64,000 nt of DNA from CAXBNV01 sp963977185 (GTDB lineage: Bacteria > Pseudomonadota > Gammaproteobacteria > JAGOUU01), in NCBI GenBank assembly GCA_963977185.1, contig CAXBNV010000004.1, positions 57,791 to 121,790 on the forward strand, read 5' to 3'. This document shows positions 18,908-27,698 of this stretch, in pieces; the stretch's first letter is position 1, and each line of letters begins with the position of its first letter. The notes beneath the pieces were generated by a model. The model ran no database searches. It had not been told where the DNA came from and saw nothing but the letters and a program-made list of their open reading frames with translations. The position numbers and the translations under genes were made by a program.

Positions 18908-20655
18908 AATTATACTTATACACCCATTATATTTTTAATAGAATGTTAGATAATTATTCTAATAATAATTCTAATAATAATTCTATTACTCAGGATATTA
19001 ATAATCTCATTGATGTGATAAAAAACTTTATTGAGAACCATGAGCAAAAGCAGAATAAGTTATCTACTCTTATTGATATATTTATTAAAAAACAAACTTC
19101 TAATTTAATGAATATAGATAAGCATATTTTGGTGTTTATATTGAACTCTATGAATAGAGAAATTTCACAACCAGAAAATGTGAGACAGTGGGAAAATCCA
19201 CTTGGTCGTCGATTTGAATCTCAAATACAAATTGAGATATCGCAGAATCCAACAGATATGATGATGTCATCATTAAAAAATGTCTCAGATAAAATGATAG
19301 AAATTTTGGATGATGAGCCTAATATTAGAGAGCATTTTTTATATATGCTACATAACAAGGCACATGTTATTGCATTTGGTAGCATGTCTGAAATTCCAGC
19401 TTATGAACTAGTTAAAGAAATATTACTAAGAAATAGTAAAGATGATTTTATTACAATAATGCATATGCACTTTAAATTTGCCCGTGACGCAATTTATATA
19501 CTTAGTGAAAAATATACTGATTTAAAACAAATGAATCGTTTGTTTGATAATAAAGTTTTTGGTTCAGATTATTATAAAGATAGAGGAAGGGCTGGAGATT
19601 TAAAAATAAATTATACAAACAGAATGGGGATATTAACAAATGACACAGACTTTTATAATGATAAGATTCCTAAACATTTTTCTTGGTGGGTATCAGACTC
19701 AAAATCTCAAGCCCCAAATTTTTCGTCTCCATATACTCAATCACTAATTAACAATGAAGTGCCATATGTTGCTGGACCATCTGGCATGACAAGCAGATTT
19801 ATTAGTCAAATGTTAGCTTTTAATATTTTAACTAAAACTGAAAAACAAAGTTATGTTTTATCTGTTTCTGCATATATGGTTTCATCAGGATTTCATAGTT
19901 TACATGAAGTTTTAGGGCCTATTGCTTATTGTCTCCCAGAAGAAGACCTGATACCTGGATATAATTCTATAATAGAGTCAAAGGATAGTGACAAAAAAAC
20001 ACCGAACTTTAGTGCATTTTATTTATTATTTGAAACTCTTGATCCAGAATTTAAAAAGATTAAAAAAGAAGGCTGGGGAAAATTAAATGAATTTATTAAA
20101 AATATTTATTTATCACATGCAGTTAATTTATTTACATATGAAAACTTGTGTGGCGACTTTAAACCGCAGATTAATAAAGGTATCAACTCCTATCAGCAAA
20201 GAGAGATAAAATTTTTTTCTTTCTTAACAGATAAGACTAAAGATGAAAAAAGAGCACAAAACTACTCTATTATGTTTTCACATGTAGAAACTAAATTACA
20301 ATTTTTAATTATATTGTATACCTTGTTGAGCTCGGATGGAGAAAGTTTATTTAATAAATATATTTATACTAATATGAATTTTCAAAATATTAATAGCGCA
20401 AAAAAATATATTAGCGAATTAATTGAAATAAAACTCAAAGAAACAATTACTGATACCGATAATTTATCAACTAAGACTAACTTTGAAGAAAAATTAGAAA
20501 TTATACATAAAAATATCATCCCTGAAATTATTGGGCGTTCTTTAGCATTATTGCCCACCAATAATTCTAATGATATTGATTTATCAGATTTATTTTCTCA
20601 AATTGAATTTTATTCTAAAGATACTGTAGTTAAATTAAAAAACAAGAATATTTAA
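18886..20655 (+). CDS. Unrecognised ~590-residue family, paralogue 3
   Basis: A 589-residue distant paralogue of the two preceding genes, aligned over the whole length. It keeps NPLGRRFESQIQIE, HVIAFGSM, MHMHFKFARD, YYKDRGRAG, VPYVAGPSGMTS and SGFHSLHEVLGPI. These are therefore the candidate active or structural residues of the family. The N-terminal region has an Asn/Ser tract (about residues 20-35) encoded by a 12-bp tandem repeat near 18959. There are no signal peptide or membrane segments. It starts at an ATG overlapping the previous stop. Confidence 0.72.
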   Translation: MQFISKIELYLYTHYIFNRMLDNYSNNNSNNNSITQDINNLIDVIKNFIENHEQKQNKLSTLIDIFIKKQTSNLMNIDKHILVFILNSMNREISQPENVRQWENPLGRRFESQIQIEISQNPTDMMMSSLKNVSDKMIEILDDEPNIREHFLYMLHNKAHVIAFGSMSEIPAYELVKEILLRNSKDDFITIMHMHFKFARDAIYILSEKYTDLKQMNRLFDNKVFGSDYYKDRGRAGDLKINYTNRMGILTNDTDFYNDKIPKHFSWWVSDSKSQAPNFSSPYTQSLINNEVPYVAGPSGMTSRFISQMLAFNILTKTEKQSYVLSVSAYMVSSGFHSLHEVLGPIAYCLPEEDLIPGYNSIIESKDSDKKTPNFSAFYLLFETLDPEFKKIKKEGWGKLNEFIKNIYLSHAVNLFTYENLCGDFKPQINKGINSYQQREIKFFSFLTDKTKDEKRAQNYSIMFSHVETKLQFLIILYTLLSSDGESLFNKYIYTNMNFQNINSAKKYISELIEIKLKETITDTDNLSTKTNFEEKLEIIHKNIIPEIIGRSLALLPTNNSNDIDLSDLFSQIEFYSKDTVVKLKNKNI

Positions 20656-20664
20656 GGTGATTTT

Positions 20665-20991
20665 ATGAAAAATACATGTACTGGCGCTGATTTAATCATA
20701 GAAAACATAGCATTAAATGATGAAACATATACAGCAGCACATTTGGATACTTACCCATTAAATGACAGGCAAGTTTATAATTTGGCAGAAGCATTAAAAA
20801 AGAATTCCTATTTAAATTATATTAATTTATTTGATTGTCATCTTTCTGAGGGAAATTTAAGATTAATTATAGATGCATTAAAAAAGAATAAAGGAATAAA
20901 ACATGTAATTATTAATGAAGATATTGGAGAAAATTTATTTCAAGAGATAATAGATGCTGTATCTATTACTAAGTTATCTCCAAAATTGTAA
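20665..20991 (+). CDS. Small leucine-rich-repeat (RNI-like) protein
   Basis: A 108-residue protein with two repeats of ribonuclease-inhibitor type: LAEALKKNSYLNYINLFDC and the next repeat IIDALKKNKGIKHVIINED, spaced about 30 residues. Such short LRR proteins usually bind other proteins. It follows paralogue 3 after 9 bp with AAGGTGA ahead of the ATG, so it belongs to the same operon. It may be a truncated relic of a longer LRR protein or a partner of the paralogues; the sequence cannot decide. Confidence 0.7.
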   Translation: MKNTCTGADLIIENIALNDETYTAAHLDTYPLNDRQVYNLAEALKKNSYLNYINLFDCHLSEGNLRLIIDALKKNKGIKHVIINEDIGENLFQEIIDAVSITKLSPKL

Positions 20992-21092
20992 AGTAAAAGC
21001 TATTTTAACCTCTTACTATCGTTGACCCTGTACTTACAACAGAACTAACAAAGGTTTTAATATAGTTTATTTTTCAATACAAAAAATATTCT

Positions 21093-22715
21093 TTAAACAG
21101 TTAAATAAGCAGTATCAACTTCTTCTTCATTATCTATTAATTCCATAGCATCTTTATTGCTAAGTTTTGAATAAATACCCCATTCAAAGATAATTAAACT
21201 AAAAGTTGTAATAATAAAACAATCATAACCAAAGGTAATTAGATTGATACCATCAAATTCTTTGGCACCAGTATAAGAAATTAGTCCCATACCTAGAAAA
21301 TATATAATAATCCAAAGATTGTTTTTCAACGATTTTTTAATTTGTTTTGAAGACAAAGTTTTTAAATCTTTGAACTTATAAATGGTCAGATATAATAAGC
21401 CAAAAATTAAAACAATAAACATTTTCCAAATAGTATTCCAACCTGTCCAGTAGGTAATAAAGCAAGTAATTACAAAAGCAAGTCTTGCTATAAATTCAGC
21501 ATAAGGTAATTTAAATGGTCTAATTAGATCTGGAACTTGTCTTCTTAATGCTATTAGAGATATTGGAGCTATTGAGTGCGAGATAACAAGAGCAGCAATA
21601 ATAAAAGTTGTCATTTGTTGCCAGCCAGGAAACGGGGCTAGCATAATGAAGCCAAGTATAAGGTTAACTATTATAGCAACAACAGGAACTTGTTTTTTAT
21701 TTAAAATAGTTAAAGCTTTTGGCATATAACCATTTACACTCATGGCGTAGTCTAGTCTAGCATTAGTAGTAACAACCATAAGAGCGCTTCCAAAAGGAGA
21801 GGCAACTGATGCGGCATAAATAATTTTAACAAGGAACCATAATCCAAGAGCTGATGATATAGCAATAAATGGACCTGATTCACCAGCAAAATTAATATTG
21901 CTCCAGCCATTTTGGATGCTTTGAAAATCAACAGATCCAATGAACGCAATTTGTATCGTCGTGTACATTATCATACAAATGAAAATAGAACCTAATAATG
22001 ATAATGGTAAAGCTGTTTGAGGGTTTTTAGTTTCTCCTGCTAATTCTATTGACAGTCTAAATCCAAAAAAGGAAAAAATAACACCGGCTAAAGGTAAGGC
22101 TTTAAAAATATTTTCAATATTTTTCATTGGCTCAATATGGTTATCTATTACGGTAGGAATAAAAAAATTTTCAAGATTAAAGCCATAATAAATTAAAGCT
22201 ATAGCTGTAATAAAAGGTACTGTTATTTTAAAATAAACTAGATATCTGTTAAATGATGTAACAAAGTTAATACCAAATATGTTTATAGCGCTCATAAAGG
22301 TTAATAAAAGCATCGCCGTAATTATTCCGGTAAAGCTAAGTGAGCTAATTCCAGCGCTGTCTATTACTGTTAAAGATGTAAAATAACTAGAAAGATATTG
22401 AATTAATGCCATTGTTTCAACAGGAGGTAATAGTATATAAGCAACCCAAGCAATCCAGGTCATAATAAAGCTAACTATGCCGCCATGACTAAAATGAGGG
22501 AAACGTGCAATACCTCCTGTTACTGGGAGCATTACAGCAAGTTCTGCAAATGTTAGGGCTATAACCATTACAAGGCTTCCACCAATCATCCAGACAAAAG
22601 AAGCGTATGGGCCTGCTATTTTAGATGCGTATAATGGGCCTAATAACCATCCAGAGCCAATCATTGCCCCGATTGACACACATAAAAGGCTTAGCCATCC
22701 AACTACTCTTTTCAT
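21093..22715 (-). CDS. APC-family amino-acid permease
   Basis: An inner-membrane amino-acid/polyamine/organocation transporter of 540 residues with about 12-14 hydrophobic segments. The first helix carries the family's SIGAMIGSGWLLGPLYAS substrate-site motif, and ETKNPQTALPLSLLG after the sixth helix is typical. It most resembles the aspartate:proton symporter (YveA-like) subgroup, but the substrate is not determined by sequence alone. It lies 21 bp downstream of ispB on the same strand and is probably cotranscribed. Confidence 0.88.
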   Translation of the reverse strand: MKRVVGWLSLLCVSIGAMIGSGWLLGPLYASKIAGPYASFVWMIGGSLVMVIALTFAELAVMLPVTGGIARFPHFSHGGIVSFIMTWIAWVAYILLPPVETMALIQYLSSYFTSLTVIDSAGISSLSFTGIITAMLLLTFMSAINIFGINFVTSFNRYLVYFKITVPFITAIALIYYGFNLENFFIPTVIDNHIEPMKNIENIFKALPLAGVIFSFFGFRLSIELAGETKNPQTALPLSLLGSIFICMIMYTTIQIAFIGSVDFQSIQNGWSNINFAGESGPFIAISSALGLWFLVKIIYAASVASPFGSALMVVTTNARLDYAMSVNGYMPKALTILNKKQVPVVAIIVNLILGFIMLAPFPGWQQMTTFIIAALVISHSIAPISLIALRRQVPDLIRPFKLPYAEFIARLAFVITCFITYWTGWNTIWKMFIVLIFGLLYLTIYKFKDLKTLSSKQIKKSLKNNLWIIIYFLGMGLISYTGAKEFDGINLITFGYDCFIITTFSLIIFEWGIYSKLSNKDAMELIDNEEEVDTAYLTV

Positions 22716-22736
22716 AATAATAATCTTAAATAATTT

Positions 22737-23750
22737 TTAATGTAATCTGCTAGTAATAGACTCAGCAATGTGAGTTAACGCCTCAGTGTAGCAGCTGTTA
22801 TTAATAGGCTCAAGATTTTTTATGGCGGCATCGCAGTGCATTTTTGTGATAGCAATAGAGTTTTTGATTGCCCCAGTTGAGTTTAATATCTCAAGTAATT
22901 TATCAATATCATGATTAGATGAATAAATTTTATAATATTGAGGGTTTATCTTTAATAATTCTATAACAGGTAAAGTTATTTTTCCGTTATTAATGTCTTC
23001 GCCTATATTCTTACCTCTAATTTTAGGATCGCCCAAATAATCTAAAATATCATCAGACATTTGAAATGATAATCCTAAATTAAATCCATAATTTTTAACA
23101 TGATATAATATTTCATTATTACTTTTAGATAAAATAGCTGGAATAGCTGTTGCAAGCTCGAATAATATAGCAGTTTTTTTAGTTATAATTTGCAAGTATT
23201 GCTCATAAGATAACTTATTATTATTTACAAATTTTAATTGCTGTAGTTCTCCTGAAACAAGATTATTAAAAGCATTAGAAAAAATTTTCAAAATTTCTTT
23301 GTTATTAATATCTACGAGAATTTGAAAAATAATACTTAATAGCCAGTCACCGGCAACAATAGATGATAAGTTTCCCCATTTATAATTTACAGTAAATTTA
23401 TTTCTTCTATATTGAGATTCATCAATAACATCATCGTGCAATAAAGTTGCTGTATGTAGTAATTCTATTAATGCGGCAAGTTTAATGTAATTATCAAACT
23501 TGGGGACGCCAATATCTTTTTTAACATTATTTATGGCTTTAGATGTTTTATTGTTATTTTTCAATGACTTTACAAGTAATAATAGAATAATAGAACGTAT
23601 TCTTTTCCCTTTGCCGGCAGTAATGTAACTTATTACTTTAGATAACTTAACTCCGGAATGCTGGATATTTTGATTAATTATGTATTCTATATACTCTTCA
23701 AGAATCTGTAGCTCATCATTAATTAATATTTTATATTTTTCTAATTGCAT
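22737..23750 (-). CDS. ispB: Polyprenyl (octaprenyl) diphosphate synthase
   Basis: A cytoplasmic trans-prenyltransferase that builds the long isoprenoid tail of ubiquinone from farnesyl and isopentenyl diphosphate. The 337-residue protein has the first Asp-rich motif in LLHDDVIDESQYRRN and the second in FQMSDDILDYLGD. GKGKRIRS near the N-terminus and the KTAILFELA region match. Small residues just before the first motif fit a long-chain product; octaprenyl is inferred from the gammaproteobacterial context. Confidence 0.93.
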   Translation of the reverse strand: MQLEKYKILINDELQILEEYIEYIINQNIQHSGVKLSKVISYITAGKGKRIRSIILLLLVKSLKNNNKTSKAINNVKKDIGVPKFDNYIKLAALIELLHTATLLHDDVIDESQYRRNKFTVNYKWGNLSSIVAGDWLLSIIFQILVDINNKEILKIFSNAFNNLVSGELQQLKFVNNNKLSYEQYLQIITKKTAILFELATAIPAILSKSNNEILYHVKNYGFNLGLSFQMSDDILDYLGDPKIRGKNIGEDINNGKITLPVIELLKINPQYYKIYSSNHDIDKLLEILNSTGAIKNSIAITKMHCDAAIKNLEPINNSCYTEALTHIAESITSRLH

Positions 23751-23842
23751 AACTTATATAGATATAGGCTAGAATGACTTAATGAATTATAATTTATATT
23801 TATAATTTGTATTTATAATTTAGCTATAGTTTAATTACTAAT

Positions 23843-25309
23843 ATGAAGATTATCAAACCAATTATATTTTTTATTTTATCGTTAATAACGTTAATTATAA
23901 TTTCTGTTATATTTTTATTTATTTTTGTAAATCCCAATAATTATAAATCTTATATAACAAGAACTTTAGAACAGCAGACTCATTCGAAAATTGCGATTAA
24001 AGGCAATATTAAATGGAGTATATATCCAGAGATCTCTTTTAAACTAGAAGACATTAATGTAGTTAGAAGTGTTAATGGTGTTGACTTAGATTTAAAAACG
24101 AAATTTCTTAAGCTTAATATTAATTTATTTAAATCAATAAAAAACATTGAGTTATCTTTTGATAATATTTTTATAGATAATCCTACTTTAGATATTTATG
24201 ATAAAAGTGCTATACATGGTAAAGAATATTATAACGATAATTTAATCATCAAAAAAAATGCAAAGATTAGATTGGCAAATAATATTATAAATCAAAAAGT
24301 TTTAGAAGCTGATAATGTTAGCGAAACCAAAGTCATCAAAGATTCCAAAAATAAAGCAGATAAAGCAAAAATCAATATAAACAAAATAGTAATAAGTAAT
24401 GCAGTAATAAATTATTTTAAAGATAAAAGAAGTTATAATTTAGCTACTTTTGATACAGATATTTTGATTGATACCAATACTTTTGCAAATGTTATGATTA
24501 TTAACATTAAGCCAAAGAAATTAGAGGTGTTATCTAAACCAGCTAATTTAGAATTAAATTTAAAATTAACAGATAATCATGTCGGTGATAAAAATATAAT
24601 TATACAATCTGTAGATATAGCATTTAATGCATCAGATATGGATTTTTTAAATTTATCTAGTTTATTCGGTAGTAAGTATATAACAGGGCTTTTCAGTGTT
24701 AATTTAAATTTAACTACAACTTTTCAAAAGTTAGTTTTATCTAATATTATAAGAGGACTAAACGGTAAATTTAATTTTAATTTATTGAAAACTAATTTAG
24801 AAAAATTAGAAAAACTAGATTATTTAGCAAATATTTTAAATCTTATTGAGACCTATTTCCAAAAAAATGATTTATTGAGTGCTAAAAAACCTAATCAAGC
24901 TAAAGAAGTTTTAGATTTATTATCACAAAATAGATTATTTAAACAAAAATTAAAAATTAAAACAATTGATAATAAAAACACTACTACTAATATTAAGCAA
25001 GATGATATTGAATCTACAGATATAAAAACTCAAGGTGTTGTTAAACAAGGAATTATTCAAAATACAGTTGGATTATTAAATAATTTTTATACTCTAGATG
25101 GTCAAGGAAGATTTGATTTAAATAGTAATTTAATTAAATATAATATCATTGCCTTTAAAACAGAAAATAAAGATAAACCCGATAGGATCGTGATCCCAAT
25201 TGTGCTTTATGGTAATATAACAAAGCCCGAAGTAAGATTAGATATTAGAAAAACTATTGATAATAATAAGTTATTTGAAAGGGCATTAAAATTATTGTCA
25301 GGAGATTAG
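23843..25309 (+). CDS. AsmA-family protein
   Basis: A 488-residue AsmA-like protein: one N-terminal membrane anchor (about 5-30), then the family block VNPNNYKSYITRTLEQQTHSKIAIKGNIKWSIYPEI in two adjacent parts, and a C-terminal region ending with the usual GNITKPEVRLD. Family members are inner-membrane-anchored periplasmic proteins tied to outer-membrane lipid homeostasis and phospholipid transport. It is followed directly by yggX (no gap), so the two are likely cotranscribed. It is shorter than E. coli AsmA (about 617) and lacks part of the middle. Confidence 0.86.
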   Translation: MKIIKPIIFFILSLITLIIISVIFLFIFVNPNNYKSYITRTLEQQTHSKIAIKGNIKWSIYPEISFKLEDINVVRSVNGVDLDLKTKFLKLNINLFKSIKNIELSFDNIFIDNPTLDIYDKSAIHGKEYYNDNLIIKKNAKIRLANNIINQKVLEADNVSETKVIKDSKNKADKAKININKIVISNAVINYFKDKRSYNLATFDTDILIDTNTFANVMIINIKPKKLEVLSKPANLELNLKLTDNHVGDKNIIIQSVDIAFNASDMDFLNLSSLFGSKYITGLFSVNLNLTTTFQKLVLSNIIRGLNGKFNFNLLKTNLEKLEKLDYLANILNLIETYFQKNDLLSAKKPNQAKEVLDLLSQNRLFKQKLKIKTIDNKNTTTNIKQDDIESTDIKTQGVVKQGIIQNTVGLLNNFYTLDGQGRFDLNSNLIKYNIIAFKTENKDKPDRIVIPIVLYGNITKPEVRLDIRKTIDNNKLFERALKLLSGD

Positions 25310-25315
25310 GTGATT

Positions 25316-25585
25316 ATGTCAAAGTTAGTAAATTGTAAAAAACTTAATGAAAGTTTAGAAAAATTAGATCGTATTCCCTACCCAGGTGAGTTAGGTCAAA
25401 AAATTTATGATAATATTTCTAAAAAAGCGTGGAAAATGTGGCTAGCTCATCAGACTATGTTAATTAACGAGTATAGATTGAATGTCATTGAACCAGAATC
25501 AAGGAAATTTTTAGAAAATGAAATGGAAAAGTTTTTCTTTGGTGATGGAAGCGATATTCCTGCTGGATTTAATTCAAATGAATAA
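25316..25585 (+). CDS. yggX: Fe(2+)-trafficking / oxidative damage protection protein YggX
   Basis: A small cytoplasmic protein linked to iron trafficking and protection of iron-sulfur clusters. The 89 residues contain PYPGELGQKIYDNISKKAW and QTMLINEYRLN, near-diagnostic for YggX. The N-terminal Cys of the family is kept (VNCKK). I chose the ATG at 25316 rather than the in-frame GTG at 25310 because GGAG/AGG spacing fits it better and the resulting N-terminus matches the family length. Confidence 0.95.
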   Translation: MSKLVNCKKLNESLEKLDRIPYPGELGQKIYDNISKKAWKMWLAHQTMLINEYRLNVIEPESRKFLENEMEKFFFGDGSDIPAGFNSNE

Positions 25586-25600
25586 TATATAAAAGTTTTC

Positions 25601-25629
25601 TTGACGAAGTTATGATAATTTGAAATAAT
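25601..25629 (+). promoter_or_regulatory. Probable sigma-70 promoter of tRNA-Phe
   Basis: TTGACG and AATAAT are separated by exactly 17 bp, ending about 20 bp before the tRNA 5' end. Confidence 0.65.
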
Positions 25630-25649
25630 CATACTCATCATTTCGATAA

Positions 25650-25725
25650 GGCCAGATAGCTCAGTCGGTAGAGCAGAGGATTGAAAATCCTCGTGTCGAC
25701 AGTTCGATTCTGTCTCTGGCCACCA
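25650..25725 (+). tRNA. tRNA-Phe (GAA)
   Basis: A full 76-base cloverleaf. The acceptor GGCCAGA pairs perfectly with TCTGGCC and is followed by discriminator A and encoded CCA. The D-arm is GCTC/GAGC with AGTCGGTA loop, the anticodon loop is ATTGAAAAT with anticodon GAA, and the T-arm GACAG/CTGTC encloses TTCGATT. Confidence 0.98.
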
Positions 25726-25798
25726 CAACAACAAAGCATGTATAAGAATAATAATAGTGCCATAAGTTTTAAAAAGACTTGTTTTGGAAGGTATTATA

Positions 25799-26821
25799 AT
25801 GCAGGTTTTAAAATCAGAAATATTTAAGCGAAATAAAGATAGAGATTTTTATAATAGAAGCTATTTTGGTGCAGTAGAAGATACAATAAATTGGGCTAAT
25901 AAAATAATAATAAGTTTATTTTTTACTCCGGTTGTGGCTATTACAAGTTTATTTACTAAAAATGGCTTATTAATTTTAGCTAATGCCGCTATATCATTTT
26001 GTCAAGTGTCAAACTTGTCAGTTAGATACGCTTTTAATCTTATTAGTTTTTCTGATTTACTTTTAAGTTTTTTAGGAGTTGGGTTTGTTGTTTTTGTTGC
26101 TATATCGACAACACCTAGTTTTTTCCCTCTTACTTATAATTTCACTAACGTTTTTTATTCAGTAAATATTATTGCAACTGCTATTAATACGTTTTTTTTA
26201 CTACAAGATGTATTATTGCCTCCAATAAAAAAATTAATAGAGCTTTGTCTAAATTTATTGAATATTCCTTCAAAAGGTCTTTTATTTTCAGATCTTAAGC
26301 TAACTTTAGAAAAAGATAGAGCAATCTTAGATGCTTTATTAAGGCAGTGTTATAAGCATACAACTTATGATAAAAATATATCAAAAGAACAAATATCAAA
26401 TGAAATATCAGTTTTTAATAACATGTTGGAAATATTAGTAGATTATACTAATAAATATAATACGGTTTTTTTAGGCCATATCATAAATCAGCAAAATATA
26501 AAAGATATGGAAAAATTAATTCCAGAATTAATACGTATGTGCAACACTAGTAATGTTTTAAAATTCTTACAAAAAAAAGAGTCCTTTAAACAAACTAAAA
26601 TTGACAAAATATCTGAAGCAAAGCAAGAAATACTAGCAGCTGAAGAATTAGAAGATATTTCAGAATATAATAAATTATCAGTTAGATATTTTTCTTGTTT
26701 TGTGGAAGCTAAAAATACTTCAGATATGAATCAATCTTGTAGGACAAGCATCGATATTTTAGATGATGAGATTAAAAAACAACAGTCTAAAATAGAAAAA
26801 TTAAAAAAAGCTATACCATAA
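25799..26821 (+). CDS. Unrecognised membrane protein with a coiled C-terminal half
   Basis: A 340-residue protein of no family I recognise. Residues ~35-160 hold three or four hydrophobic segments (IIISLFFTPVVAITSLF, LLSFLGVGFVVFVAIST and others). The remainder is charged and helical, ending in a Lys/Gln-rich predicted coil. I start it at ATG 25799 because GGAAGG stands 7 bp upstream; the in-frame TTG at 25784 lacks such a site. The layout, a hydrophobic hairpin region plus a cytosolic coil, is seen in host-membrane effectors of intracellular bacteria, but this is only analogy. Confidence 0.6.
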   Translation: MQVLKSEIFKRNKDRDFYNRSYFGAVEDTINWANKIIISLFFTPVVAITSLFTKNGLLILANAAISFCQVSNLSVRYAFNLISFSDLLLSFLGVGFVVFVAISTTPSFFPLTYNFTNVFYSVNIIATAINTFFLLQDVLLPPIKKLIELCLNLLNIPSKGLLFSDLKLTLEKDRAILDALLRQCYKHTTYDKNISKEQISNEISVFNNMLEILVDYTNKYNTVFLGHIINQQNIKDMEKLIPELIRMCNTSNVLKFLQKKESFKQTKIDKISEAKQEILAAEELEDISEYNKLSVRYFSCFVEAKNTSDMNQSCRTSIDILDDEIKKQQSKIEKLKKAIP

Positions 26822-26868
26822 ATTATATTGGTTTCTTTTTTTATCTTTAATCGCAAGTATAACGGCAG

Positions 26869-26892
26869 CGCACTCTCCTTTAGGAAAGTGCG
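26869..26892. terminator. Hairpin between convergent genes
   Basis: CGCACT pairs with AGTGCG and the stem continues through one mismatch to TCC/GGA around a short TTTA loop. It lies between two convergent genes. There is no clear T-run right after it on either strand, so termination strength is uncertain. Confidence 0.5.
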
Positions 26893-26912
26893 TTAAAAAT
26901 AATCTAATTCTT

Positions 26913-27515
26913 TTAGAAAGGTTGGAAAGAAGGTTTCGCTGTTCCTGATACAGTAGAATTGCTTGTTGTCGCTCTTTGTGGAGAATAACTGCTAGTACCA
27001 AAGTTTGGTGTAAATCTAGTTGCATGTGCCGATGATGAAGCGCTTGCGTTTTGTTGAGTAGGGCGAAAGTTACTATCCCAAAAATGATTATTAAAATCAG
27101 GTGAGGGGTATCTTGTAGCAAGAGGTATTCCAAAAGGTATTCCAGCGCTACCGCCAACATAATCATCATTGTGTGTATTTGATCTATTATTTGTAGAAGA
27201 ATGGTTCGATTTATCTGATTGGAAGTCTTCAGGCGTATGTAATGATTCGTTTTCTTCAGTATTATCACTAGATAACCATGAATAAGCAGCATATCCGCAG
27301 GCAACTGCAAAACATGTGACAATAAGTGGCCCAGTAAAAGTTGGTAAAAAAACAAGATGAGGTAGCAAAGGCATATTTGATAAAATAGCAGATGTTATTG
27401 GAGCTAAAAAAGGTTTAGCTGATAACCCAAGTAACGCGCCAAATCCTGCACCAATTAATGTGCCAAAAGTAATCTTCAAAAAATCAATATTATCATATCT
27501 TTCATTATAAGGCAT
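26913..27515 (-). CDS. Unrecognised small membrane protein with Ser/Asn-rich tail
   Basis: A 200-residue protein. The N-terminal half has two glycine-rich hydrophobic segments (TLIGAGFGALLGL and TGPLIVTCFAVACGYAAYSWL), like the hairpins of inclusion- or vacuole-membrane proteins. The C-terminal half is low-complexity, rich in Ser, Asn and Thr with several aromatic/Pro sites and probably unstructured. AGGA precedes the ATG. A longer frame overlapping it on the same strand (up to 27355) is rejected because it lacks such organisation. No family is recognised. Confidence 0.55.
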   Translation of the reverse strand: MPYNERYDNIDFLKITFGTLIGAGFGALLGLSAKPFLAPITSAILSNMPLLPHLVFLPTFTGPLIVTCFAVACGYAAYSWLSSDNTEENESLHTPEDFQSDKSNHSSTNNRSNTHNDDYVGGSAGIPFGIPLATRYPSPDFNNHFWDSNFRPTQQNASASSSAHATRFTPNFGTSSYSPQRATTSNSTVSGTAKPSFQPF

Positions 27516-27698
27516 AACGGATCCTGTTGAATTGTTAATTACAGAGTTAGTTAGTTACTAATTATATGTTTATTTAAATAAAAGTAAAGAAAAATAAAGG
27601 ATTAAATTATTTAAAATAATTTGCAATGCAATAATAAAGCCATTAGACTAAATAAAACTCAATAATAACTGTAAAGATCAAATTAAGAGAGGATAAAT

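Noticed and set aside
25310..25315. GTG start for yggX six bases upstream
   Set aside because: The ATG at 25316 fits the family N-terminus and the ribosome-site spacing better.
26801..27355. 184-codon frame on the minus strand overlapping the 200-residue membrane protein
   Set aside because: Its composition (Leu/Ile/His-rich without order) is that of a shadow frame; the competing frame has a ribosome site, ATG and organised membrane segments.
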